Positions 7,718 to 13,108 of a DNA stretch of 23,563 nucleotides are shown piece by piece (position 1 is the stretch's first letter; each line of letters opens with the position of its first letter). The stretch lies in the IMG/VR virus record IMGVR_UViG_3300044645_000191, positions 1-23,563 of that record. One strand, given 5' to 3'. The translations under genes were made by a program, and so were the position numbers. Under the pieces are notes generated by a model. It was not told the origin of the DNA. It made no database searches and saw only the letters and a program-made list of their open reading frames with translations. The DNA is from a virus.

Positions 7718-8521
7718 TTAATCCGTACAAAATCCAGCTTGGCATCCGCTACCAGTTCCAAAGAAAAAGTCTTGCTGCAAACCAATTGTTTTAATTTGCT
7801 CATAACTCATTTCCTTTTTCCATGTTGCTTTTTTTTCTTGGTCTGCAAACCATTGCATTTTAGCTGGCTCAGTATCCCAATTTTTCCTAAGTTGTTGTAC
7901 TGGCTTCCAAAAGCATCCAACGCAATTGCTATCTTCAGGAAATACGATACCACTTTTTTGCGCCCACTGGTAAATCGGGTAATGAGTAATTTTATTTTCA
8001 ATTAATGGAAAATAACCTTCTCTCCATTCTATTTCTTGCCATTGGTTTCTATTGTTTTTTTGCCCAACAATTCCTTTAAAACTTGTACTAAACCTTTCTG
8101 CACGTTCCTTTTCGTCGTACCTAAAGCCAACGCCCATTTTTACCTTTTCGCCAATGTTTTTATACCACCAATCAAATATTGGTCGCATTTTCATTTCTGT
8201 TGTACAAAACCTCCATTGCTGATTTGGTATTGCCTTTTGCTTTTTATTTAAAGCGTCAAAACTTTTTCCAGCAACCCAAATAATTTCCTTTCCAAGTAAT
8301 TGTTCTAAGTCACGCATTGCGTACAAAGTCAAGTCGCTTTCTGCCGTTGCAATAAAATCTTTGCTTAGTTTTTCTGAGGCATATTTTACAAGGCTTAAAT
8401 CTTTAGGTTTGCAATTGATATCCTCGATTTGAACCAAGGCGAAAATTTCGTAATCGGCTGGATAATGCAAAGCTAAATAAGAAGATGTCTTGCCTCCGCT
8501 TAAACTATTTATTGTTTTCAT
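7718..8521 (-). CDS. PAPS-reductase-like adenine nucleotide alpha hydrolase
   Basis: This is a PP-loop enzyme of the phosphoadenosine-phosphosulfate reductase superfamily, which activates a substrate through an adenylate. The PP-loop is SLSGGKTSS (residues 6-14) and the conserved RFCTTEMKMRPI lies at 104-115. Cysteines at 106, 200, 203, 260 and 265 (NCVGCFWK; GCQAGFCTD) could hold a metal or Fe-S cluster. Cellular relatives reduce sulfate, and DndC-type relatives take part in DNA phosphorothioation. Phage copies are common but mostly uncharacterised, so sulfate assimilation, nucleic-acid thiolation or modification are all possible. Its ATG overlaps the RusA stop by 1 nt (TAATG). Confidence 0.82.
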   Translation of the reverse strand: MKTINSLSGGKTSSYLALHYPADYEIFALVQIEDINCKPKDLSLVKYASEKLSKDFIATAESDLTLYAMRDLEQLLGKEIIWVAGKSFDALNKKQKAIPNQQWRFCTTEMKMRPIFDWWYKNIGEKVKMGVGFRYDEKERAERFSTSFKGIVGQKNNRNQWQEIEWREGYFPLIENKITHYPIYQWAQKSGIVFPEDSNCVGCFWKPVQQLRKNWDTEPAKMQWFADQEKKATWKKEMSYEQIKTIGLQQDFFFGTGSGCQAGFCTD

Positions 8522-8862
8522 TAAAAAGGTAATAGCTGGTAAATCCCCATTTGTATAAACTCTTCTCCTTTTTTAACCAAGCACTTGCGCACGTTTAACT
8601 CAAAAACGTTTTTGTCGTCAAAACCGTACTTTTTCTGTGCAATGTCCATCAACAACTTGACTGGGTTGTCTAGGTCACTTGCTGAGTTGCTGAAGCCAAA
8701 GAAAAACTCAACTCGTAACATTTGGCTTGTGTCTACCTTTGATGCTGGCATACGCAAAAGCATTGCTTTCTCGTAATCTTTGTAGGCTGGCGTTTTAAAT
8801 CTTTTCCCTTGCCAAGCTAAATTAACGCTTAGAGGCTTCTCGTTTATTTTAAACTGAATCAT
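8521..8862 (-). CDS. RusA-family Holliday junction resolvase
   Basis: This endonuclease resolves four-way junctions formed in phage replication and recombination. The diagnostic acidic cluster is present in a 113-residue protein: SDLDNPVKLLMD (Asp63, Asp65, Asn66, Lys69, Asp73), then GFDDKNVFEL (Asp82/Asp83), matching the RusA metal-binding residues. The start at ATG 8862 overlaps the TGA of the upstream small membrane-protein gene in an ATGA junction and is preferred over a GTG six nt earlier. The gene clusters with the annealing protein and replication genes, as expected for a recombination role. Its extreme C-terminus, QLLPF, resembles an SSB tail. Confidence 0.87.
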   Translation of the reverse strand: MIQFKINEKPLSVNLAWQGKRFKTPAYKDYEKAMLLRMPASKVDTSQMLRVEFFFGFSNSASDLDNPVKLLMDIAQKKYGFDDKNVFELNVRKCLVKKGEEFIQMGIYQLLPF

Positions 8863-9008
8863 TTGCACCGTTCATAAATCCAAGACCAAGCCAAGGTCCA
8901 CAAAGCCAGCAGCACAATAAAAAGCAGTAGGCTAGAAATCTTTAGCAGCAAAAGTAGACAGATGCCTACCAATGCCACAAAGATTGCGTACAAATCGTTT
9001 TTTTTCAT
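8859..9008 (-). CDS. Small two-helix membrane protein (49 aa)
   Basis: The frame starts at ATG 9008, next to the stop of the 90-residue protein gene, and ends in a TGA that overlaps the RusA ATG. The sequence begins MKKNDLYAIFVALVGI and is nearly all hydrophobic from residue 8 to 43, broken once by KISS, which suggests two membrane helices and a short tail, WIYERCK. Tight packing between two clear genes, with an ATGA junction, is the main evidence that it is real. Function is unknown; it sits among replication genes, so membrane attachment of replication or superinfection interference are only guesses. Confidence 0.65.
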   Translation of the reverse strand: MKKNDLYAIFVALVGICLLLLLKISSLLLFIVLLALWTLAWSWIYERCK

Positions 9009-9281
9009 TTAAAAAGGTAAGTTATCGTTTTCCACAATGCGCTTCTCTGTCGTCTTGTTTGCTACCTGTACAGGCTTCCAGTCGTCTACCTCCAAATAAT
9101 GTGTTGCCTTGCCTTCAACTTTTTCTTGCTTCTCCTTCATTACTAGATTGACCCACTCGGTATCGTTGGCATTTAAGTAAGCCAATAACTTTTCAAGGTC
9201 AGTTCTGCTTTGGCTAATCTTTGTCATTGTGCCAAATTTTGTTTGGATAATCTTTGCGTTTCCGCCGTAAATTTTGCTCAT
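9009..9281 (-). CDS. Conserved phage protein (90 aa) with SSB-like acidic tail
   Basis: The protein begins MSKIYGGNAKIIQTKFGTMTKIS, looks mainly beta-stranded, and continues with WVNLVMKEKQEK and THYLEVDDWKP. It ends in IVENDNLPF, an acidic stretch closing with Leu-Pro-Phe like the C-terminal tip by which bacterial SSBs recruit partner proteins. That tail, the strand-rich body and the position beside RusA and replication genes suggest a small single-strand DNA-binding or partner-binding protein. I cannot assign it to a known SSB family from sequence alone, and at 90 residues it is shorter than a classical SSB. Its stop abuts the ATG of the 49-residue membrane protein. Confidence 0.75.
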   Translation of the reverse strand: MSKIYGGNAKIIQTKFGTMTKISQSRTDLEKLLAYLNANDTEWVNLVMKEKQEKVEGKATHYLEVDDWKPVQVANKTTEKRIVENDNLPF

Positions 9282-9292
9282 AATTGTTTTGG

Positions 9293-9922
9293 TTATATTA
9301 ATTTATCTAAATCCTTGTTTTCTCTGATTGCTTTTAAAATAAACAATTTCCAAATTTTATTCTTGGTCTTGGCTCCAACGCTGGTCTCGTCTACATATCT
9401 CACCGTCAAGCGTAATTCTTTTCTAACGTCGTTCTCCATCTCTTCCACATTAAACTCCCAAGGCTTTAAAATTCCTTTTTCTTGAAACTTGTTAAACCAG
9501 TTCATGCCCCATTCTGAAATGTCTAAGCAATACCCTGTCTCCTTGGCATATTGGTAATTTTTTCTAAAAATCTGTTTACCAACCTCAATCCAGTAGGCAA
9601 TCTCTTCGTTAGTTAGTTCGCTTTCTTTGTTGTTTAAAGCTTGGACTTCTTGCACAATTTGGCTTTGGTGGTGGGCATAATATTGATTTATCCAAACGCT
9701 AACTGTCTTCTCGTTTACGTGGTAAAAATCTCCGTATTGCCCTCGCATTCCAGCGTGCAAAATGTAGTCAACTCTTGCTTCTGTCATCCAGCCGTAGCTT
9801 CCAAATAATTTACTGAGGCATCCAAGTAATTCGCTTGCCTCTTCCTTTTTGTATTCTTTAAACTGCTTAAGTCCGCATACAAACTCCATCTTTCGGAGGT
9901 GCGTTAATATTATCTCATTCAT
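9293..9922 (-). CDS. Hypothetical phage protein (209 aa) after the replication protein
   Basis: I do not recognise a named family. The protein looks mostly helical, with Trp- and Tyr-rich stretches (GSYGWMTEARVDYILHAGM, GDFYHVNEKTVSVWINQYYAHHQ), a middle segment NEEIAYWIEVGKQIF and a Lys/Glu-rich C-terminus. No Walker motif is visible, so it is not an AAA+ helicase loader of the DnaC type. Its start overlaps the end of the DUF4373 gene by 8 nt, and the pairing suggests it works with that replication protein, perhaps as an accessory or loader, which is inference from position only. Confidence 0.75.
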   Translation of the reverse strand: MNEIILTHLRKMEFVCGLKQFKEYKKEEASELLGCLSKLFGSYGWMTEARVDYILHAGMRGQYGDFYHVNEKTVSVWINQYYAHHQSQIVQEVQALNNKESELTNEEIAYWIEVGKQIFRKNYQYAKETGYCLDISEWGMNWFNKFQEKGILKPWEFNVEEMENDVRKELRLTVRYVDETSVGAKTKNKIWKLFILKAIRENKDLDKLI

Positions 9923-10658
9923 TGTTTAGGTGTTTTTGTTTTTGTAAATCCTCGTAAAGTTCGTCGAAAACATTTTTACTCTTGCTTTCTTTTTTTGGTA
10001 CTGGGTTGCCTCTTTTTACCCAATTAAAAAAATGCTCCTTGGCAAGCTTTTCGTTTTCTTTAAAATCAGCCTTTAAGATACATTCTTGCCTAAAGGTATT
10101 CAAATGGTTTTTAACTTCTGTTAAATCTGCTTTCCAGTTGATTGCCAATCCTTCAAGCCAAATGTTGTTATTCCATAATTGACGAAAAATCGCATTATGT
10201 GAATCCTCATTTACTTTGATTTCTTTTTCTTTAATTTCTTTTACTTTACTTTCCTTTAATTGCATTGCATCCGCATTGCGTTCGCTATGCGTTTGCATTG
10301 CGTTCGCATCAATGTCTCGATTCCAGCGTTTCTTGGCTGATTCTCTTGCTTTTTCTGAGCGCTCTTCCTTCAATTCCATACGCTTTAATAGGCTTTCAGA
10401 CCAAAAATATTGCTCGTCTAATTCAAATAAATCAAATTCATTAATTAGCTTTTTTATGCAATCTTCATGCGTTTGCAATGCGAATGCAATGCCTTTGTAA
10501 TGCGTTCGCATACGAAAGTCGCTTTCATTTCTAAGCATCTCAATTATTGCCCAAAACAAACCATACCCCTCCCAACCCATTTCCATCCTTAGCTGGAGAA
10601 TCTTTGGGTCATCTTTGGCATTTGAATCGTGGGAAAAGTAATAAGCTTCTTTTTTCAT
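9915..10658 (-). CDS. DUF4373 (Lin1244/Lin1753-type) replication protein
   Basis: This is a probable replication initiator-type protein. The N-terminal ~100 residues match the DUF4373 winged-helix-like domain: YYFSHDSNAKDDPKILQLR, then MGWEGYGLFWAIIEMLR and FELDEQYFWSESLLKRM. A basic linker follows (ARESAKKRWNR), then a low-complexity charged segment (residues 134-152, LKESKVKEIKEKEIKVNED) and a helical C-terminus. Proteins with this domain often sit where other phages have DnaD-like or O-like initiators. Two clusters of 11-bp DNA repeats lie inside the gene, at codons for residues ~50-68 and ~117-133, and the charged segment is encoded by an A+T-rich tract. A predicted terminator ends within 3 nt of its ATG. 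Confidence 0.85.
   Translation of the reverse strand: MKKEAYYFSHDSNAKDDPKILQLRMEMGWEGYGLFWAIIEMLRNESDFRMRTHYKGIAFALQTHEDCIKKLINEFDLFELDEQYFWSESLLKRMELKEERSEKARESAKKRWNRDIDANAMQTHSERNADAMQLKESKVKEIKEKEIKVNEDSHNAIFRQLWNNNIWLEGLAINWKADLTEVKNHLNTFRQECILKADFKENEKLAKEHFFNWVKRGNPVPKKESKSKNVFDELYEDLQKQKHLNNE
10265..10308. repeat. 11-bp direct repeats, cluster A (4 units)
   Basis: Four abutting 11-bp units on the plus strand: TTGCATCCGCA, TTGCGTTCGCT, ATGCGTTTGCA and TTGCGTTCGCA. The consensus is WTGCGTTYGCA. The 13-mer GCATTGCGTTCGC is present twice, at 10273 and 10295, 22 bp apart. A period of 11 is not a multiple of three, so repetition of the protein sequence does not explain it. Confidence 0.8.
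10456..10510. repeat. 11-bp direct repeats, cluster B (5 units, first one degenerate)
   Basis: Five abutting 11-bp units on the plus strand: ATGCAATCTTC (weak), ATGCGTTTGCA, ATGCGAATGCA, ATGCCTTTGTA and ATGCGTTCGCA. ATGCGTTTGCA is identical to one unit of cluster A. The last unit is close to a palindrome (TGCG-TT-CGCA). Confidence 0.8.
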
Positions 10659-10660
10659 AT

Positions 10661-10697
10661 AAAATAAAAAACCCCAACAGGTGAGAGACTGTCGGGG
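10661..10697 (-). terminator. Rho-independent terminator / attenuator before DUF4373 ATG
   Basis: CCCCGACAG (10697-10689), loop TCTCTCAC, CTGTTGGGG (10680-10672) form a continuous 9-bp stem with one G-U pair, followed by TTTTTTATTTT (10671-10661). The DUF4373 start codon is only 2 nt further on. A strong terminator so close to a start codon suggests regulated read-through rather than simple operon ending. Confidence 0.8.
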
Positions 10698-10752
10698 CAG
10701 GTTAAGTTAACCTATGGAATCATTCTTGCCTCTCACCTCAGGAATGATTCGA
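10661..10752 (-). ncRNA. Predicted kissing-loop leader RNA or small RNA
   Basis: This ~92-nt transcript is predicted from promoter, hairpins and terminator. Hairpin 1 has a perfect 9-bp stem, GAATCATTC (10750-10742) with GAATGATTC (10725-10717), and a 16-nt loop. A 13-bp palindrome, GGTTAACTTAACC, lies at 10712-10700. Hairpin 2 is the terminator stem (10697-10689 with 10680-10672) with the 8-nt loop UCUCUCAC. All eight loop bases can pair with GUGAGAGG in the loop of hairpin 1: seven Watson-Crick pairs and one G-U. This predicts a kissing complex, or an alternative helix competing with the terminator. It could be a free small RNA or an attenuating leader of the DUF4373 gene. I do not recognise a known riboswitch. 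Confidence 0.65.
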
Positions 10753-10756
10753 TACA

Positions 10757-10784
10757 CAAATATAAATCTTTTTAATTTATCCAA
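10757..10784 (-). promoter_or_regulatory. Bacteroidota-type promoter for the structured RNA
   Basis: TTG (10784-10782), 17 nt, then TATATTTG (10764-10757) on the minus strand. The expected start point, 5-7 nt downstream, is at the first base of hairpin 1. The -33 TTG lies inside the last codons of the 49-residue HTH gene. Confidence 0.65.
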
Positions 10785-10926
10785 CGAGACAACGCTTCTT
10801 TAGTTGAAAATAAATACAACCGTAGGATAGTCCCATTTCGATGGCAATAACCTTAATTGGTTTTCGGTCCTGCCAGCCTTCAAAAATTAACTCCTTTTGA
10901 TGTTCAGTTAAATTGCGGCCTCTCAT
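10777..10926 (-). CDS. Small helix-turn-helix protein (49 aa)
   Basis: The frame starts at ATG 10926, overlapping the TGA of the PD-(D/E)XK-like gene in an ATGA junction, and ends at TAA 10777. The body, LTEHQKELIFEGWQDRKP followed by IKVIAIEMGLSYGCIYFQLKKR, reads as a complete homeodomain-like helix-turn-helix of the kind found in sigma region 4 and resolvase tails. It is short enough to be a single DNA-binding unit. The gene's 3' end carries the -33 element of the promoter at 10757-10784, so it lies directly next to the structured RNA and could regulate it. That link is inference from position. Confidence 0.7.
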   Translation of the reverse strand: MRGRNLTEHQKELIFEGWQDRKPIKVIAIEMGLSYGCIYFQLKKRCLVG

Positions 10927-11282
10927 ACTAAATCTTTTATTTTAACAAGCACGCCAACGCTGGTGTTGTTGTCTCCACCTCTTACGTTTGGTCTTGCTTT
11001 TCCTTCGTCTACTAATTTTTTTACAAGCATTTTAAGTTCGTCTGTTTTAATTACAATTGCTTTAAATTCTGCGATTTTATAAACCCAATAATCGGCTTGA
11101 GTTGTGGCAATGCCTGAGAGTTTACCTCGGCTTTCGTATTCAATGTAAATGTTTCCAGTCCTTGCAGACATTCGGTCAGTCTTGACTTCAAATTTGGAAT
11201 TACTTACAATGTCGTGGAACCAAGTTTCTCCCTCGACAATGCCATACTCTAAGTCGTATCGAAAATCGCTATTAAACTCCAC
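10923..11282 (-). CDS. PD-(D/E)XK nuclease-like phage protein
   Basis: The 119-residue protein shows a compact restriction-nuclease-like pattern: DLEYGIVEGETWFHD near the N-terminus, then SKFEVKTDR with Glu-x-Lys in the position of the catalytic (D/E)xK, then NIYIEYESRGKLSGIATT and ADYWVY. This arrangement of acidic residue, ExK strand and a following helix is typical of phage PD-(D/E)XK proteins that act as resolvases or in end processing. The C-terminal third (KMLVKKLVDEGKARPNVRGGDNN) is basic. It overlaps the upstream HTH gene by 11 nt and the downstream one by 4 nt. The fold is inferred from motif spacing, so I rank the nuclease call as likely rather than certain. Confidence 0.7.
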   Translation of the reverse strand: MEFNSDFRYDLEYGIVEGETWFHDIVSNSKFEVKTDRMSARTGNIYIEYESRGKLSGIATTQADYWVYKIAEFKAIVIKTDELKMLVKKLVDEGKARPNVRGGDNNTSVGVLVKIKDLV

Positions 11283-11487
11283 GCTTTAAAAAGTAGCGTG
11301 CAACCCTCTTGCCATTTTCCAGCGTAACCATATCGGTCACCACGTTTAAACCTTTGTCTCTAAGGTCTGCAATTCTTGCGGCTAGTCTAAAGCATCCAAA
11401 CTGGTTTAAAGCTTCTAGCTGGGTCAAGGAATAGCCATTTAATAGCCATCCCTTTATTAGTGCGTTTTGTGAGTCTGTTGATTCCAT
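11272..11487 (-). CDS. Helix-turn-helix protein (71 aa)
   Basis: The protein matches the short phage winged-helix family in which a LEALNQFGCFRLAARIADLRDKG core forms the recognition unit. Before it comes ALIKGWLLNGYSLTQ and after it a basic beta-hairpin ending NGKRVARYFLKRGV. It probably binds DNA and may regulate early genes or assist recombination. Its start overlaps the upstream gene by 31 nt and its end overlaps the nuclease-like gene by 11 nt, so it belongs to one polycistronic message. The family is common next to recombination genes in phages of Bacteroidota and Proteobacteria. Confidence 0.78.
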   Translation of the reverse strand: MESTDSQNALIKGWLLNGYSLTQLEALNQFGCFRLAARIADLRDKGLNVVTDMVTLENGKRVARYFLKRGV

Positions 11488-11792
11488 TTTTCTTCAATTA
11501 GTATAGTTTGAAAATAAATACTTGCATTATTGTACTCCTTAAAAAATTCCTCCTCAGTAATTGCAATCAAATCTTGGCTAATTGTATTTTGATGCCAGCG
11601 ATTAGCTGACCAGCTGATTTGCAAAATTGAAATCTCGGGATAAACTAGCAAACTGCTTTCCAAATTTGCCTTAACAAATAAGTAAGTCTTGTCGTCCAAA
11701 ATCATGTGATAATGGTTTGCAATTTTAAAATACTTTGGAACAGTAAACTCTGTTTCCAAAAGAACTTGTGATGTAATTTTAATTGTTTCCAT
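11457..11792 (-). CDS. Hypothetical protein (111 aa)
   Basis: I do not recognise a family. The protein starts METIKITSQVLLETEFTVPKYFKI and reads as a strand-rich fold (YHMILDDKTYLFVKAN, LLVYPEISILQISWS) with a helix ITEEEFFKEYNNASIYFQTILIEEKW near the end. There is no membrane segment or Cys cluster. The start codon has the AAACACCTATG leader shared by several early genes, which supports the start. Its end overlaps the HTH gene by 31 nt. Function is unknown. Confidence 0.68.
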   Translation of the reverse strand: METIKITSQVLLETEFTVPKYFKIANHYHMILDDKTYLFVKANLESSLLVYPEISILQISWSANRWHQNTISQDLIAITEEEFFKEYNNASIYFQTILIEEKWNQQTHKTH

Positions 11793-11804
11793 AGGTGTTT
11801 ATTT

Positions 11805-11912
11805 TTATTGTTGCATTAATTTAATACCTAGCATATAGCCAAGCGCAAAGATTGGTGACATCGCTACAATGAAGTAGATAATTTTGCCTGTAATTTGAAG
11901 TGCTTTTTTCAT
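11805..11912 (-). CDS. Single-pass membrane micro-protein (35 aa)
   Basis: The frame starts at ATG 11912 with the leader AACACTTATG, close to the early-gene leader motif, and ends at TAA 11805, 12 nt before the next gene's start codon. The sequence has a basic N-terminus (MKKALQITGK), one long hydrophobic helix (IIYFIVAMSPIFALGYMLGI) and a KLMQQ tail. The conserved leader and tight fit between genes make it more likely to be real than chance. Function is unknown. Confidence 0.55.
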   Translation of the reverse strand: MKKALQITGKIIYFIVAMSPIFALGYMLGIKLMQQ

Positions 11913-11959
11913 AAGTGTTTGTTTAAATGTTTAGCAATATTAAATATAATCTAAGAAAT

Positions 11960-11981
11960 AAAAAAGATTTTATATCTTTTT
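11960..11981 (-). terminator. Weak A+T-rich terminator-like hairpin
   Basis: On the minus strand AAAAAGAT, loop ATAAA, ATCTTTTT form an 8-bp stem that overlaps the stop codon of the 110-residue HTH gene and runs into TTATTTC. The stem is mostly A-T and weak, so termination is probably partial. Confidence 0.35.
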
Positions 11982-12302
11982 CTCAATCATTTTTTTAGCC
12001 TCAGCAACATCCAGCAACTTCTTAACCTTGCGAAATTCTATGTTTTGGTCCTCTGCTATTTCTCGGCAGCAATAGCCATAAGTTGCCAAAGTTAATATGC
12101 GGCTTACTTGGTGGTCACTAAGTATCTGAAAAATGTTTTCATCCATTAGCTTTCGTGGGTAAATTTCATGCAGTTTTAGCTTTGTGTAAAGTAGATAACC
12201 CACCTTTTCTGCATCTAATCCTAGCTTTGCAGCTATCTTTTTGCGTGTAAATCCTTCGATGTACAAGCGCTTGATTTCGTCGATTATCTCTTGAGTTTCC
12301 AC
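11970..12302 (-). CDS. Helix-turn-helix protein (110 aa)
   Basis: Two helix-turn-helix-like units are visible: IIDEIKRLYIEGFTRKKIAAKLGLDAEKVGYLLY in the first half, and VSRILTLATYGYCCREIAEDQNIEFRKVKKLLDVAEAKK in the second. This suggests a small DNA-binding regulator or a sigma-region-4-like protein. The start is GTG at 12302, since no ATG is in frame near it. It overlaps the 45-residue gene by 19 nt. A role in early transcription is plausible but not shown. Confidence 0.68.
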   Translation of the reverse strand: METQEIIDEIKRLYIEGFTRKKIAAKLGLDAEKVGYLLYTKLKLHEIYPRKLMDENIFQILSDHQVSRILTLATYGYCCREIAEDQNIEFRKVKKLLDVAEAKKMIEKKI

Positions 12303-12421
12303 AATCTTTCAAAGGTTTCGTTAAATGGTAGCTTTTCGGTTTGGTAAGTAGACTTAACGCCTCTTGGCGCTAGGTCTGCTGGGCGTTGTATCTCTCTGCC
12401 CAAATAGGTGTATTTGTTCAT
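12284..12421 (-). CDS. Hypothetical micro-protein (45 aa)
   Basis: The frame runs from ATG 12421, one nt after the stop of the 67-residue gene, to TAA 12284, overlapping the next HTH gene. It reads MNKYTYLGREIQRPADLAPRG and then KSTYQTEKLPFNETFERLW, polar and basic with no membrane segment. It fills a 120-nt space in an otherwise gapless operon, which favours it being a gene. I assign no function. Confidence 0.5.
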   Translation of the reverse strand: MNKYTYLGREIQRPADLAPRGVKSTYQTEKLPFNETFERLWKLKR

Positions 12422-12422
12422 T

Positions 12423-12626
12423 TTATTTATATGTTTCGTTGTAGTATTGTTCTCCTGTAATAAAGTTTTCTTTATTTACCACCATATCTACGCCATCTCT
12501 ATTAGCATTTATTATTTGCCGTTTTTCCTTTTGCTTTGCTTCTTTTAAAATCATTTGCCAAGTAAATTTGTCTTTGTGAATACCCCAAAGTTTTTCAAAT
12601 AGGTAATCAACCGCGGTTTGTTTCAT
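12423..12626 (-). CDS. Conserved small phage protein (67 aa)
   Basis: The protein begins MKQTAVDYLFEKLW and contains MILKEAKQKEKRQIINANRDG, ending GEQYYNETYK. I recall this MKQTAVxYL...QxEKxQII..A...GEQYYNET pattern from many phages and prophages of Bacteroidota, where it is always listed without function. It is helical and charged. Its ATG overlaps the stop of the Gp157-family gene (ATGA), so it is translated with the recombination genes. Confidence 0.75.
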   Translation of the reverse strand: MKQTAVDYLFEKLWGIHKDKFTWQMILKEAKQKEKRQIINANRDGVDMVVNKENFITGEQYYNETYK

Positions 12627-13108
12627 TTGATTTGAAGGTTAAAGTTTTCAATTAGTCTTGCGCCAGTAATATTCTCGCCTCGTTTAATGGCATCCTTGAT
12701 TGCTACCTTGTCAGCAGTTACCACGTTTTTAATGTTTACAAACTGGCTAGGTAAAGCCTCCACAATGTCAACCTCCACCGCTTCACTACGGCGCAAACTA
12801 AGTTTGAATAAAGGACTTTCAATTTTGTCGATGGCACTTACTAGCATTGCCTCTCTAAGTGCATCCTTGAGTCTTAAAATGGCTCGCTCCTTACTGTCCT
12901 TCATTGCTTTTAGTCTTTTAATCTCTTGGTCGATTGCATCGCTATCGCTTTGAATGTTTGCGATGACCTTGGCGTAGTTGCCAGCCTTTGCTTGGAGTTG
13001 CTCTTGGTTAATTACTAGCATTTGCTCTAGTTCGGGAGTCAACTCTTCTGTTTCCAATAGGGAGGCTAACTCTAGCGCCTCCCTTGTAATTTCATATAAG
13101 TTTGCCAT
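12623..13108 (-). CDS. Siphovirus Gp157-family protein
   Basis: This 161-residue protein has the family pattern: LYEITREALELASLLE, then a long coiled-coil-like middle (KAGNYAKVIANIQSDSDAIDQEIKRLK and AMKDSKERAILRLKDALREAM), then the strand KIESPLFKLSLRRSEAVEVD, a LPSQFVN turn and DKVAIKDAIKRGENITGARLI. Gp157 was linked to phage resistance in Streptococcus thermophilus phages, and the family usually lies beside single-strand annealing genes, suggesting a role in recombination. Here its start codon overlaps the ERF stop by 1 nt (TAATG). The exact activity is unknown. Confidence 0.88.
   Translation of the reverse strand: MANLYEITREALELASLLETEELTPELEQMLVINQEQLQAKAGNYAKVIANIQSDSDAIDQEIKRLKAMKDSKERAILRLKDALREAMLVSAIDKIESPLFKLSLRRSEAVEVDIVEALPSQFVNIKNVVTADKVAIKDAIKRGENITGARLIENFNLQIK

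Larger units (their letters stand above)
10200..10510 (-). other. Candidate replication origin inside the DUF4373 gene
   Basis: Reading the minus strand, this region holds a first group of 11-bp repeats (10510-10456), a ~147-nt spacer, a second group (10308-10265) and then about 60 bases made almost wholly of A+T (10260-10200), purine-rich on the coding strand. Repeats followed by an A+T-rich tract inside an initiator gene is the layout of the lambda origin within gene O. No DnaA box or experimental evidence is available, so this is a candidate only. Confidence 0.5.

Noticed and set aside
9900-9935. Sixth copy of the AACACCT leader before the 209-residue gene
   Set aside because: The match is 9 nt further from the start codon and lies inside the DUF4373 coding sequence, so it may be coincidence.
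10265-10510. CRISPR array
   Set aside because: Repeats are only 11 bp and abut without spacers, so they fit iterons and not CRISPR repeats.
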